A stretch of 64,000 nucleotides of DNA from Ideonella sp. (GTDB taxonomy: Bacteria > Pseudomonadota > Gammaproteobacteria > Burkholderiales > Burkholderiaceae_C), in NCBI RefSeq assembly GCF_016702655.1, contig NZ_JADJDO010000040.1, positions 242,392-306,391 of the forward strand, written 5' to 3'. This document shows, in pieces, positions 1 to 7,288 of the stretch (within the stretch, counting starts at the first letter, position 1; each line of letters starts with the position of its first letter). The translations under genes were made by a program, and so were the position numbers. The notes beneath the pieces were generated by a model. It was not told the DNA's origin, did no database searches, and saw only the letters and a list, made by a program, of their open reading frames with translations.

Positions 1-614
1 TGAAAGCGCGGCCGCGGCGGCTTGGCGAACCCCGGCTTGCCGTCGCTGCCGGAGAGTTCCCATTGCGCCTCGCTCCATGCGAACGGGGTGCGGGCGCTCA
101 CGACCCTGGCCAGGTCGAGCCCCGCCATGCTCGGCGCGCTGCGGGCGCGCGCGATGGCTTCCTCGCGCAGCGCCGACGTGACCGACTGCCCATGTTCGAG
201 CGCGACGATGCAGCCGTTCTGCGCGCCGGTGCTGCGCAGGCGGCGCGTCAGCTGGCGCGTGTCGACCTCTGCGATCGCCACCGTGGCCTCGTCGCGCAAG
301 TACTGCGCGAGGCTGCGTTGACTGCGAAAGTTTGACGCACGTCGCGGCACGTCGCGCACGATCAGTCCCGCGGCCTGGACCTTGGCCGACTCGACATCCT
401 GCGCATTGACGCCCGTATTGCCTATGTGCGGATACGTCAGCGTGACGATCTGGCGGCAGTAGCTGGGGTCGGTGAGGATTTCCTGGTAGCCGGTGAGCGC
501 GGTGTTGAAGACGACCTCGCCCGTCGTATGCCCCGCAGCGCCGACCGAAACACCTTCGAACACCGTGCCGTCGGCGAGCGCAAGCAGGGACTGACCTTGC
601 AATGGCAAGAGCAC
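1..614 (-). CDS. carA: Carbamoyl-phosphate synthase small subunit (N-terminal part, runs off the window)
   Basis: This is the glutamine amidotransferase subunit of carbamoyl-phosphate synthase, which supplies ammonia for arginine and pyrimidine synthesis. About 204 residues are present. The N-terminal CPSase domain is clear: DGTVFEG near the start, then GEVVFNTALTGYQEILTDPS, RQIVTLTYPHIGN and LTRRLRSTGAQNG, all matching CarA of E. coli. The GATase domain with its catalytic Cys lies beyond the window edge. I chose a GTG start at 614 because a GGAGA Shine-Dalgarno lies 6 nt upstream and the protein then starts at the family position. A leader of about 190 nt and a promoter with a perfect -10 box precede it. 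The identification is secure; the start codon is likely. Confidence 0.95.
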   Translation of the reverse strand, partial: MLLPLQGQSLLALADGTVFEGVSVGAAGHTTGEVVFNTALTGYQEILTDPSYCRQIVTLTYPHIGNTGVNAQDVESAKVQAAGLIVRDVPRRASNFRSQRSLAQYLRDEATVAIAEVDTRQLTRRLRSTGAQNGCIVALEHGQSVTSALREEAIARARSAPSMAGLDLARVVSARTPFAWSEAQWELSGSDGKPGFAKPPRPRF

Positions 615-762
615 GAGAATCTCCGTTCTGGCGCGCGCCCGGCGTCGATCCGGGAGCCTCCCGAGGCGGCCGGCCCGCAAGGGGCGCGTCGGTCCGGACA
701 AGCTGCCCGCTCAAGCCGAGGGGCGCGCATCCAGCGACAAGGAACCAGGGCAGGTCTCGCCG

Positions 763-782
763 CGAAACGGCATCTCGTTTCG
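763..782 (-). promoter_or_regulatory. Hairpin in the carA 5' leader
   Basis: A perfect 7-bp inverted repeat (CGAAACG / CGTTTCG) with a 6-nt loop sits about 35 nt after the candidate carA -10 box, inside the long untranslated leader (about 190 nt). It could be a leader structure for pyrimidine or arginine control, but no T-run follows it, so it is not an obvious terminator. Its function is unknown. Confidence 0.3.
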
Positions 783-812
783 CCAGGCGGCCGTTGATGG
801 GTAAACTTTTGG

Positions 813-841
813 ATTATAGGTGACGGCTGCCGCTCACTCAG
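813..841 (-). promoter_or_regulatory. Candidate sigma-70 promoter for carA
   Basis: On the minus strand a perfect TATAAT lies at 818-813. With a 17-nt spacer, a weak -35 (CTGAGT, three of six consensus positions) lies at 841-836. It points toward carA, whose start is about 200 nt downstream, and it overlaps the last codon of the glcG-like gene. The -10 is striking for such GC-rich DNA. The promoter assignment is inference. Confidence 0.55.
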
Positions 842-1239
842 AGCGCAGCAATGCCGGCACGCGCGATCTGCGCGTCCTCGGCCGACTTCACGCCACTGAC
901 GCCGACGGCGCCCACGCAATGACCCTGCACCATGACCGGCAAGCCGCCTTCGAGCAGGCCGTCGATCGCGGGCGCGCTCAGGAACGACACCCGCCCCTGG
1001 TTGATCATTTCCTCGTAGATCCGGCTCTCGCGCCGGCCGAGCGCCGCCGTGCGCGCCTTGGCGGGGGCGATGTGGGCCGAGACCGGCGCCGCGCCGTCGA
1101 GGCGCTGCAGCGCGAGCAGGTGGCCGCCATCGTCGACCACGGCGATCGTGACCGCCCAGCCGTTGGCCGCGGCTTCCGCCTCGCAGGCCGCGACCATGCG
1201 CTTCACATCGCCGAGATCCAGGGTCGGTTTGGTTTGCAT
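838..1239 (-). CDS. GlcG/HbpS-family protein
   Basis: A 133-residue protein of the GlcG/HbpS family (formerly DUF336), whose members bind or degrade haem or flavin, or accompany glycolate and diol utilisation genes. Family features seen are AVVDDGGHLLALQR, the SAHIAPAKARTA segment and the C-terminal GGLPVMVQGHCVGAVGVSG stretch. The length matches the family (about 134). I prefer the ATG at 1239, preceded by GGA and a 7-nt spacer, over an in-frame ATG at 1254 that lacks any ribosome-binding site. It stands alone, divergent from yccA. The family call is firm; the ligand cannot be told from sequence. Confidence 0.85.
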   Translation of the reverse strand: MQTKPTLDLGDVKRMVAACEAEAAANGWAVTIAVVDDGGHLLALQRLDGAAPVSAHIAPAKARTAALGRRESRIYEEMINQGRVSFLSAPAIDGLLEGGLPVMVQGHCVGAVGVSGVKSAEDAQIARAGIAAL

Positions 1240-1379
1240 TGTTGTTCCAGTCATCAGAGGAAGTGCCGGCGGTCGCGCCGAAAGACGTGACTGTACGCAA
1301 ATCCTGCAGCCGGAGCGTCACGGAACTAGAATCGGCCTCGCGGGATCAGAGCCCGCAACCCATCCACCCTGGAGGTCTC

Positions 1380-2078
1380 ATGAACGAAAGTCTGCAAACT
1401 GCCTACGGCGCCTACGCGGGACGCGGCGATGTCGTGGCGGAGCGCAACCGGGTCCTGCGCAATACCTACTGGCTGCTTGCGCTGTCGATGATCCCCACCG
1501 TGCTCGGCGCATGGATAGGCGTCGCCACCGGTCTCGCCGCGGCGATGACGCCCGGCGTGAGCCTGATCGTCTTCCTCGGCGGTGCGTTCGGCCTGATGTT
1601 CGCGATCGAGAAGACCAAGAACTCGGCCGCCGGCGTGCCGGTGCTGCTCGGCTTCACCTTCTTCATGGGCCTGATGCTGTCGCGCCTGATCGGCGCCGTG
1701 CTCGGTCTCGGGAACGGCGCCGGCCTGATCATGACCGCGTTTGCCGGTACCGGGCTGATCTTCTTCGGCATGGCGATGATGTCGACCGTCATCAAGCGCG
1801 ATCTGTCGAGCATGGGCAAGTGGCTCTTCATCGGCGTCATCATGCTGCTCGTGGCCGGGATTGCCAACGTGTTCATCCAGTCGGGCCCGTTGATGATCAC
1901 GCTGTCGGTGCTCGCGATCGGCATCTTCTCGGCCTTCATCCTGCACGACCTCAAGCGCGTGCGCGACGGCGAGGAGACGAACTACATCACCGCGACCTTG
2001 GGCGTCTACCTGAGCCTGTTCAACGTGTTCCAGTCGCTGCTGGCACTGCTGGGCATCTTCGGCGGCGACCGCGACTGA
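1380..2078 (+). CDS. yccA: Bax inhibitor-1/YccA family membrane protein
   Basis: A 232-residue inner-membrane protein of the Bax inhibitor-1 (UPF0005) family. E. coli YccA modulates the FtsH protease. About seven hydrophobic segments follow a short polar N-terminus (NESLQTAYGAYAGRG). The C-terminal hairpin ILHDLKRVRDGEETNYI with its Asp residues, followed by ATLGVYLSLFNVFQSLL, is typical. The ATG at 1380 has a strong GGAGG 5 nt upstream. A TAGAAT hexamer at 1327-1332 may be its -10 box. The gene is monocistronic and ends at a strong bidirectional hairpin shared with rlmD. Confidence 0.9.
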   Translation: MNESLQTAYGAYAGRGDVVAERNRVLRNTYWLLALSMIPTVLGAWIGVATGLAAAMTPGVSLIVFLGGAFGLMFAIEKTKNSAAGVPVLLGFTFFMGLMLSRLIGAVLGLGNGAGLIMTAFAGTGLIFFGMAMMSTVIKRDLSSMGKWLFIGVIMLLVAGIANVFIQSGPLMITLSVLAIGIFSAFILHDLKRVRDGEETNYITATLGVYLSLFNVFQSLLALLGIFGGDRD

Positions 2079-2106
2079 CGCCAAGTCCCCCGCTGTTACT
2101 AGCGAT

Positions 2107-2132
2107 CGACGGGGCCCTTCGGGGCCCCGTCG
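2107..2132. terminator. Bidirectional hairpin terminator between yccA and rlmD
   Basis: A perfect 11-bp GC-rich stem (CGACGGGGCCC) with a TTCG tetraloop lies between the convergent genes yccA and rlmD. A UUCG-type loop on a GC stem is very stable. The T-run is weak on both sides, so termination efficiency is inferred. Confidence 0.75.
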
Positions 2133-2146
2133 GCGTTCTGGCGCCG

Positions 2147-3550
2147 TCACGCCGCCGCCGGTGCTGGCGGGGTGCCTTCGGCGCGGTCGAAGACCGCGAT
2201 GCTCTCCACATGCGCGGTGTGGGCGAACATGTTGACCGCCGCCGCAGCACTGCAGACATATCCCGCCTGGTGAACCAGCAGCCCGGCGTCGCGCGCCAGG
2301 GTCGCCGGATTGCAGCTGACGTAGACGATGCGCCGCGGCGGCACCCATCCCGGCGCCGCGGCGTCGGCGCTGCACAGGTCGGCGAGCGCCTTGGCGAGCG
2401 CGAAAGCGCCTTCGCGTGGCGGATCGACGAGCCACTTGTCGGCCCGGCCGTCAGCGGCCAGCGCCTCGGGCGTGATCTCGAACAGGTTACGGGCGACGAA
2501 ACGCGTTCGCGCTGCAAGCCCCGGGTGATCGGCTTGCGCACGCAGGGCATTCGCCCGCGCCCGCGCGACGAGCGCCTCGCTGCCCTCGACGCCCAGCACC
2601 TCGCGCGCCCGGGTCGCGATCGGCAGCGTGAAGTTTCCGAGGCCGCAGAACCAGTCGATCACGCGCTCGCCGGGTTGCACGTCGAGCAGGCGCAGCGCGC
2701 GCCCGACCAGCACCCGGTTGATGTGCGGATTGACCTGCGTGAAGTCGGTCGGGCGAAACGGCATCACGAGCCCGAACTCCTCGAGCGTGTAGGCCAGCTC
2801 GGGGCCCGAATCGTCGAGGCGCACGACGCTGTCGGGCCCCTTGGGTTGCAGCCACCATTGCACGTCGTGCCGCGCGCCAAAACCGCGCAGACGATCGAGG
2901 TCGGCTGCGGACAACGGCTCGAGATGACGCAGCACGAGCGCCGTCACCGGGTCGCCCATGGCGAGCTCGATCTGCGGCAGCCGGTCACGCTGATCCATCG
3001 TGAGGATCAGCTCGCGCAGCGGCATCAGCAGCGCACTCGCCCGCGGAGCCAGCACGGCACAGGTCTGCATGTCGGCCACGTAGCTCGACTTGCGCTCGTG
3101 AAATCCGACCAATACCGTGCCCTTCTTGTGCACGTGGCGCACCGACAACCGGGCCCGGTAGCGATAACCGAAGGCCGGGCCTTCGAGCGGGCGCAGCATC
3201 TGCGCGGGCCTGACCTTGGCCAAGTGCCACAGGCTGTCCTCGAGCACGCGCTGCTTGACCGCCACCTGCGCCGCCGGGTGCAGGTGCTGCATCTTGCAGC
3301 CACCGCAGGCGCCGGCATGAAGGCCGAAGTGCGGGCAGGCCGGCGTCACGCGCTGCGCGCTCTCGCGCGCCAGCGCCGTCATCGTGGCCTGCTCCCAATG
3401 CGCCTTGCGACGCCCGACGCGCGCCTGGACCAGCTCGCCCGGCAGCGCGCCCTCGACGAACACGACCTTGCCTTCGCGGTTGTGCGCCACGCCGCGCGCT
3501 TCGAGGTCGAGCGACTCGACCGCCAGCCATTCGCCATCGCCCTGCATCAT
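2147..3550 (-). CDS. rlmD: 23S rRNA (uracil-1939-C5)-methyltransferase RlmD
   Basis: This SAM-dependent enzyme makes 5-methyluridine at position 1939 of 23S rRNA. The 467 residues contain an N-terminal TRAM domain (about 1-60), cysteines at 72, 82 and 85 (CPHFGLHAGACGGC) plus one near 162 that would ligate the [4Fe-4S] cluster, and a Rossmann methyltransferase domain with DWFCGLGNFTLP. The motif VDPPREG and the catalytic-Cys motif YVSCNPATLARD are present. All RlmD hallmarks are there. The gene is alone on the minus strand and ends at the hairpin shared with yccA. An ATG at 3547 directly follows the chosen one. Confidence 0.95.
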   Translation of the reverse strand: MMQGDGEWLAVESLDLEARGVAHNREGKVVFVEGALPGELVQARVGRRKAHWEQATMTALARESAQRVTPACPHFGLHAGACGGCKMQHLHPAAQVAVKQRVLEDSLWHLAKVRPAQMLRPLEGPAFGYRYRARLSVRHVHKKGTVLVGFHERKSSYVADMQTCAVLAPRASALLMPLRELILTMDQRDRLPQIELAMGDPVTALVLRHLEPLSAADLDRLRGFGARHDVQWWLQPKGPDSVVRLDDSGPELAYTLEEFGLVMPFRPTDFTQVNPHINRVLVGRALRLLDVQPGERVIDWFCGLGNFTLPIATRAREVLGVEGSEALVARARANALRAQADHPGLAARTRFVARNLFEITPEALAADGRADKWLVDPPREGAFALAKALADLCSADAAAPGWVPPRRIVYVSCNPATLARDAGLLVHQAGYVCSAAAAVNMFAHTAHVESIAVFDRAEGTPPAPAAA

Positions 3551-3617
3551 GGGCGCGCATTATCCGGGCTGCCGGTGGCGCTCACTGGTGTACCTTCGTG
3601 CTGCGCACTCCGGTATT

Positions 3618-3640
3618 CGCCCTTGGGGCGGCCCGGCGGG
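3618..3640 (-). repeat. Fragment of the REP-like element family
   Basis: Read on the minus strand, this 23-nt piece matches the head of the REP-like family (CGCCGGGCCGCCCCAAG core) also seen at 21767, 32180, 38781, 39905 and 54901. Only the head is present. It lies upstream of the small secreted protein gene at 3688. Confidence 0.5.
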
Positions 3641-3687
3641 CTCATGCACAATCGCCACCAGCCCGCAGACCCTGGTTCGAGACGACG

Positions 3688-4047
3688 ATGATCAAGGCCC
3701 TTGCCACACCCCTTGCGCTGTGCCTGCTGCTTGCGGCCGGTACGACCCAGGCGCAGTACCTCAACATGCTCGGCGCCTCGCCGGTATCGAAATTCACCGA
3801 TGCCGACACCAAGATGATGATGACTGCGATCGACAAGGCGCTCGCGAACCCGGCCGATGGCGTGGCGCAGCCCTGGAAGAATGATGCCTCGCCGGCCAAC
3901 GGCGTCGTGACGGTGCGCAAGAGCTATGTCGCCGACGGTCGCAAGTGCCGTGACCTGCTCATCGCCAACAGTTACAAGACCCTCAAGGGCGAGGCCGAGC
4001 ACATGTTCTGCCAGGATGGAGCGGGGCAATGGAAGCTGGTGCAGTGA
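3688..4047 (+). CDS. Small secreted protein, RT0821/Lpp0805 (17-kDa surface antigen) type
   Basis: A 119-residue exported protein. Residues 1-21 form a signal peptide (KALATPLALCLLLAAGTTQA, cleavage after AQA). The rest resembles the C-terminal domain of the RT0821/Lpp0805 surface protein family: an early Trp-Lys-Asn segment, a central Val-Thr-Val strand, a conserved CRD motif, and a closing Cys followed by DGAGQWKLV. The two cysteines (CRD and FCQD) probably form a disulfide in the periplasm. The function of the family is unknown. The ATG at 3688 was chosen because it places the signal peptide at the N-terminus. The gene lies 42 nt upstream of the permease gene and may be co-transcribed with it. 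Confidence 0.7.
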   Translation: MIKALATPLALCLLLAAGTTQAQYLNMLGASPVSKFTDADTKMMMTAIDKALANPADGVAQPWKNDASPANGVVTVRKSYVADGRKCRDLLIANSYKTLKGEAEHMFCQDGAGQWKLVQ

Positions 4048-4089
4048 GCACCGGCTGCGTGCGCTGAGCGCATTCAAGGAAGCCAAGCC

Positions 4090-5190
4090 ATGCAGGAACC
4101 CGCACGCGACATCGTTCGCACCACGCTCGGCGTGCTCTTCATCGGGCTGCTGATCGTCAGCTGCCTGTGGATACTGCGCCCCTTCCTGGCGGCCACGATC
4201 TGGTCCACGATGCTCGTCGTCGCGACCTGGCCGGTGCTGATCTGGGCCCAAAACCGCCTCTGGGGCCGACGCAGCCTGGCCGTGATCGTGATGTCGCTGC
4301 TGATGCTGCTGTTGTTCGTCGTGCCGTTGATGCTCGCCATCGGCACCATCGTCTCGCACGCCGACATCATCGTCGGCAAGGTCACGTCGTTCGCGAGCAA
4401 CCCGCTGCCGCCTGCGCCGCCATGGGTTGCAGGGCTGCCGCTGGTCGGCGACAGGATTGCCGCCCTCTGGGAGGAGGCAGTCGCCTCCGGCGCCGGCGGC
4501 CTGCTGGCGCGCCTCATGCCTTATGCCGACGACATCTTCAAATGGTCGGTCTCGCAGGCCGGCGGGGTGGGATTCCTGTTCGTGCAGTTCCTGCTCACGG
4601 TCGCGATCTCGGCGCTGATGTATGCCGGCGGCGAGACCGCTGCGGCGGCCGTGCATCGTTTCGGCACGCGGCTGGCGGGCGTCCATGGCGGCAACGCGGT
4701 CACGCTGGCCGGCCAGGCGATCCGCAGCGTTGCACTCGGCGTCGGGGTCACGGCGGTCGTGCAGGCGGGGCTCGGGGGCATAGGTCTGGCAATCGCCGGC
4801 ATCCCCTTTGCGGGGCTGTTGACTGCGATCATGCTGCTCATGTGCATCGCGCAAATCGGTCCGGGGCTGGTGCTGTTCCCGGCCGTGGCCTGGGTCTATT
4901 GGACCGGCGAGACCGGCTGGGGCACCTTCCTGCTCGTCTGGTCGCTCGTCGTCGCAACCTTGGACAACGTGCTGCGACCGGCGCTGATCAAGCGTGGCGC
5001 CGACCTGCCGCTGATCCTGATCTTCGCCGGCGTCATCGGTGGCCTGCTCGCCTTCGGGCTGGTAGGCATCTTCGTCGGCCCGGTCTTGCTTGCCGTTGGA
5101 TACACGCTGCTCGGCTCGTGGGTCGGCGACGGCGTCACGCCGCGCACGCCGCCGCAGGCTGCGCCGGCTGCGCGCAGCGACGCAGGGTGA
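4090..5190 (+). CDS. ydiK: AI-2E family transporter (YdiK-like)
   Basis: A 366-residue polytopic inner-membrane protein of the AI-2E/YdiK/PerM family. Two N-terminal helices (LGVLFIGLLIVSCLWILRPF) are followed by a soluble loop (about 110-160), then five to six helices with the family motif DNVLRPALIKRGADLPLILIF and a final GPVLLAVGYTLL helix. The DN.LRP.LI motif is diagnostic. YdiK-like proteins have no proven substrate; autoinducer export is established only for TqsA. An ATG with AAGGAAG upstream is used. It converges on the glutaredoxin gene. Confidence 0.85.
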   Translation: MQEPARDIVRTTLGVLFIGLLIVSCLWILRPFLAATIWSTMLVVATWPVLIWAQNRLWGRRSLAVIVMSLLMLLLFVVPLMLAIGTIVSHADIIVGKVTSFASNPLPPAPPWVAGLPLVGDRIAALWEEAVASGAGGLLARLMPYADDIFKWSVSQAGGVGFLFVQFLLTVAISALMYAGGETAAAAVHRFGTRLAGVHGGNAVTLAGQAIRSVALGVGVTAVVQAGLGGIGLAIAGIPFAGLLTAIMLLMCIAQIGPGLVLFPAVAWVYWTGETGWGTFLLVWSLVVATLDNVLRPALIKRGADLPLILIFAGVIGGLLAFGLVGIFVGPVLLAVGYTLLGSWVGDGVTPRTPPQAAPAARSDAG

Positions 5191-5255
5191 CGGTGCAGGA
5201 GCTGCTCGGCCCGGCGCAGCGCAGCAGCGGGTCCGAGAAGGAGTCAGTTCGCCGC

Positions 5256-5624
5256 TCAGCTCCGCCGTAACGCCTCGGCCACGCGCTGCGGGCTGAAGCC
5301 CACCTGCGGCCGGCCGCGCACCAGCAGCACCGGCGTGCCCGGCGACAGCAGCGCGGCAAAGCGTGCCGCGCAGGCCGCGTCGCGCTCGATGCTGCACTCC
5401 GAGAACGGCACCGAGTGCTCGGCGAACCAGGCCCGCGCCTGGGCGCAGTAGACGCAGGTGTCGGACGAGATCATCTCGATGTCGCCCGGCCTGGCGAGTG
5501 CCGCCACCTCGCTGCCGACGCGCGCCGACGACCAGGCGCGCCAGGCCTCGCTCGCCCCGCCGACGGCCAGAATCAGCACGATCAGGCCGAGGCCGGAGCG
5601 CAAGCGGGGCGTCAGGGCCATCAC
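5256..5624 (-). CDS. Membrane-anchored glutaredoxin-like protein
   Basis: A 122-residue protein with one N-terminal membrane segment (about residues 9-24) followed by a short glutaredoxin/thioredoxin fold. The redox motif is C57-V-Y-C60 (SSDTCVYC). It is followed by the RAWFAEHSVPFSECSIERD strand-helix and by a cis-Pro motif, GTPVLL, as in NrdH or glutaredoxin. The orientation suggests the redox domain faces the periplasm, but this depends on topology. It lies upstream of nothing obvious and 28 nt after ridA in the same direction, so it may be the last gene of ybaK-plsY-ridA. Its target is unknown. Confidence 0.7.
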   Translation of the reverse strand: MMALTPRLRSGLGLIVLILAVGGASEAWRAWSSARVGSEVAALARPGDIEMISSDTCVYCAQARAWFAEHSVPFSECSIERDAACAARFAALLSPGTPVLLVRGRPQVGFSPQRVAEALRRS

Positions 5625-5652
5625 CGGTGCGCGCCCGCCGCCGTGACGCTGC

Positions 5653-6018
5653 CTACTCGGTCCAGAGGGCCGCAGTGACGACGATCTCGATCTTCCACTC
5701 CGGCCGCGCGAGCCGTGCCTGCACCGTCGCGCGCGGCGGCGCGTCGCCGGGGGCGACCCAGTCGTCCCAGATCTCGTTCATGGCCGCGAAGTCGGCCATG
5801 TCGGCGAGGTAGATCTCGGCGCGCAGGATGTGCGCGTTGTCGGTGCCGGCCTCGTGCAGCAGCTTGTCGACCGCCGCCAGCACCTGCCGCGCCTGACCCT
5901 TGATGTCCTGCGACGCGTCCTCGGCCACCTGCCCGGCCAGGTACACCGTGCCGTGGTGGATGGCCATCTCGCTCATCCTGTCACCGACGTGAAAACGGCG
6001 CACGCCTTCGCTGATCAT
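5653..6018 (-). CDS. RidA/YjgF family enamine/imine deaminase-like protein
   Basis: A 121-residue RidA-family protein (family length about 115-130). RidA hydrolyses reactive 2-aminoacrylate-type enamines. Visible features are GTVYLAGQVAEDASQDIKGQ, the NAHILRAEIYLADM segment and ATVQARLARPEWKIEIVVTA. In canonical RidA an Arg in RATVQV contacts the substrate; here RATVQARLA retains Arg. It belongs to the variant subfamilies rather than to the RidA archetype. The ATG at 6018 overlaps the plsY stop by 4 nt, so translation is probably coupled. Confidence 0.85.
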   Translation of the reverse strand: MISEGVRRFHVGDRMSEMAIHHGTVYLAGQVAEDASQDIKGQARQVLAAVDKLLHEAGTDNAHILRAEIYLADMADFAAMNEIWDDWVAPGDAPPRATVQARLARPEWKIEIVVTAALWTE

Positions 6019-6773
6019 GATTTGCCTTCTCCCTTGTCGTTTGGCTGCAGTTGACCTTGTCGACGCGCGCGGGCACGTTTTCGCTCCTCGTGCGCCGCGT
6101 CGTGCGAATGCTTGTGGCCCGGCGCATGGGCGGGCGCGGCAGGCGCGGCCGGCGCCGGCTCGCGCGCCTTGCCGCCGATGCGGCTCTCGGTGCCGGCGAG
6201 CAGCTTGCCGATGTTGGCGCTGTGGCGCCACACGAGCAGCAGGCTCATCACGATGATCGAAGGCACGGCGGCGTTGAAGTCCCAGAACAGCAGCTGGTAG
6301 AACGGCGCGAACACCGCAGCCACCAGCGCTGCGAGCGACGAATAGCGGAAGAAGAAGGCGATGATGAGCCAGGTGGCGAGCGTCGCCGCGCCGAGCAGCG
6401 GATTGAGCGCGAGCAGCACACCGGCTGCGGTGGCCACGCCCTTGCCGCCCTCGAAGCGGAAGAACAGCGGCCACAGGTGGCCGGCAAACGCCGCCAACCC
6501 CACGAGGCCCTGCGCACCCAGGCCCAACCCCCAGGGCCCGCCCCAGAGCACGACCGCCAGCACCGGCAGGTAGCCCTTGAGGGCATCGAGCAACAGCGTC
6601 GCCACCGCGGCGGCCTTGTTGCCCGAGCGCAGCACGTTGGTCGCGCCGGGGTTGCCCGAGCCGTACGAGCGCGGATCCGACAGCCCCATCAGCCGGCTGA
6701 CGATGACCGCGAACGAGAGCGACCCGACCAGGTACGCGCCGAGCATTGCCGCGAAGATGTTGAGCATCTGCAT
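6015..6773 (-). CDS. plsY: Glycerol-3-phosphate acyltransferase PlsY with a basic C-terminal extension
   Basis: PlsY transfers the acyl group of acyl-phosphate to glycerol-3-phosphate, the first step of phospholipid synthesis, in the inner membrane. Motifs seen are GSLSFAVI, the SGNPGATN loop near residue 43, GHLWPLFFRFEGGKGVAT and a late RHSANIGKLLAGTE. The core is about 205 residues. A tail of about 45 residues rich in Ala, Pro, His, Lys and Arg follows, which E. coli PlsY lacks. I chose the ATG at 6773; a GTG at 6788 would overlap the ybaK stop and an ATG at 6767 is also possible. It sits between ybaK and ridA with overlaps or tiny gaps. Confidence 0.92.
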   Translation of the reverse strand: MQMLNIFAAMLGAYLVGSLSFAVIVSRLMGLSDPRSYGSGNPGATNVLRSGNKAAAVATLLLDALKGYLPVLAVVLWGGPWGLGLGAQGLVGLAAFAGHLWPLFFRFEGGKGVATAAGVLLALNPLLGAATLATWLIIAFFFRYSSLAALVAAVFAPFYQLLFWDFNAAVPSIIVMSLLLVWRHSANIGKLLAGTESRIGGKAREPAPAAPAAPAHAPGHKHSHDAAHEERKRARARRQGQLQPNDKGEGKS

Positions 6774-6777
6774 GGGG

Positions 6778-7272
6778 CTATTCTGCACTCGCGCAATGCA
6801 CCTCGCGTGCGCCGAGCAGGCGCACGAGCAGCGCCGGATCGAGGCCGACGAGGTAGCCGCGCCGCCCGCCGTTGATGTAGATCGCCGGCAGCGCGAGCAC
6901 GCCGGCCTCCACGCAGACCGGCATCGCCTTGCGCAGGCCGAACGGCGACGTGCCGCCGACCTGGTAGCCGCTGTGGCGCTGCGCCGTCTCGGGCGTGCAG
7001 GGCTCGACCTTCTTGCAGCCGATGGCGCGCGCGAGGCTCTTCAGGCTCACGCTGCGGTCGCCGTGCATCAGCACGACGAGCGGCTGTGCGTGCTCGTCCT
7101 GCATCACGAGCGTCTTGATCACCTGATGCTCCGGCACGCCGAGCTGTCGCGCCGACTCGGCCGTGCCGCCATGCTCGACATAGTCGTACACGTGCTCGCT
7201 GAAGCTCACGCCTTGCCGGCGCAGAAACTGCGTGGCTCGCGTCTCGCTGACGTGGTCGCTGCGCTTGGCCAT
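6778..7272 (-). CDS. ybaK: YbaK/EbsC-type aminoacyl-tRNA deacylase
   Basis: A 164-residue protein of the YbaK/ProX family. YbaK hydrolyses Cys-tRNA(Pro) mischarged by prolyl-tRNA synthetase. The core K in QVIKTLVMQ, the GDRSVSLKSLARAIGCKKVEPC region and the glycine-rich YQVGGTSPFGLRKAMPV loop all fit the family. The ATG at 7272 gives the usual family length. It heads the probable ybaK-plsY-ridA unit. Substrate specificity is assigned by family only. Confidence 0.88.
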   Translation of the reverse strand: MAKRSDHVSETRATQFLRRQGVSFSEHVYDYVEHGGTAESARQLGVPEHQVIKTLVMQDEHAQPLVVLMHGDRSVSLKSLARAIGCKKVEPCTPETAQRHSGYQVGGTSPFGLRKAMPVCVEAGVLALPAIYINGGRRGYLVGLDPALLVRLLGAREVHCASAE

Positions 7273-7288
7273 GGCGGGTCCGCCAACC

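Noticed and set aside
1049..3691. An 880-codon plus-strand open frame over yccA and rlmD
   Set aside because: It is opposite or out of frame with two well-supported genes and has Arg/His-rich low-complexity sequence.
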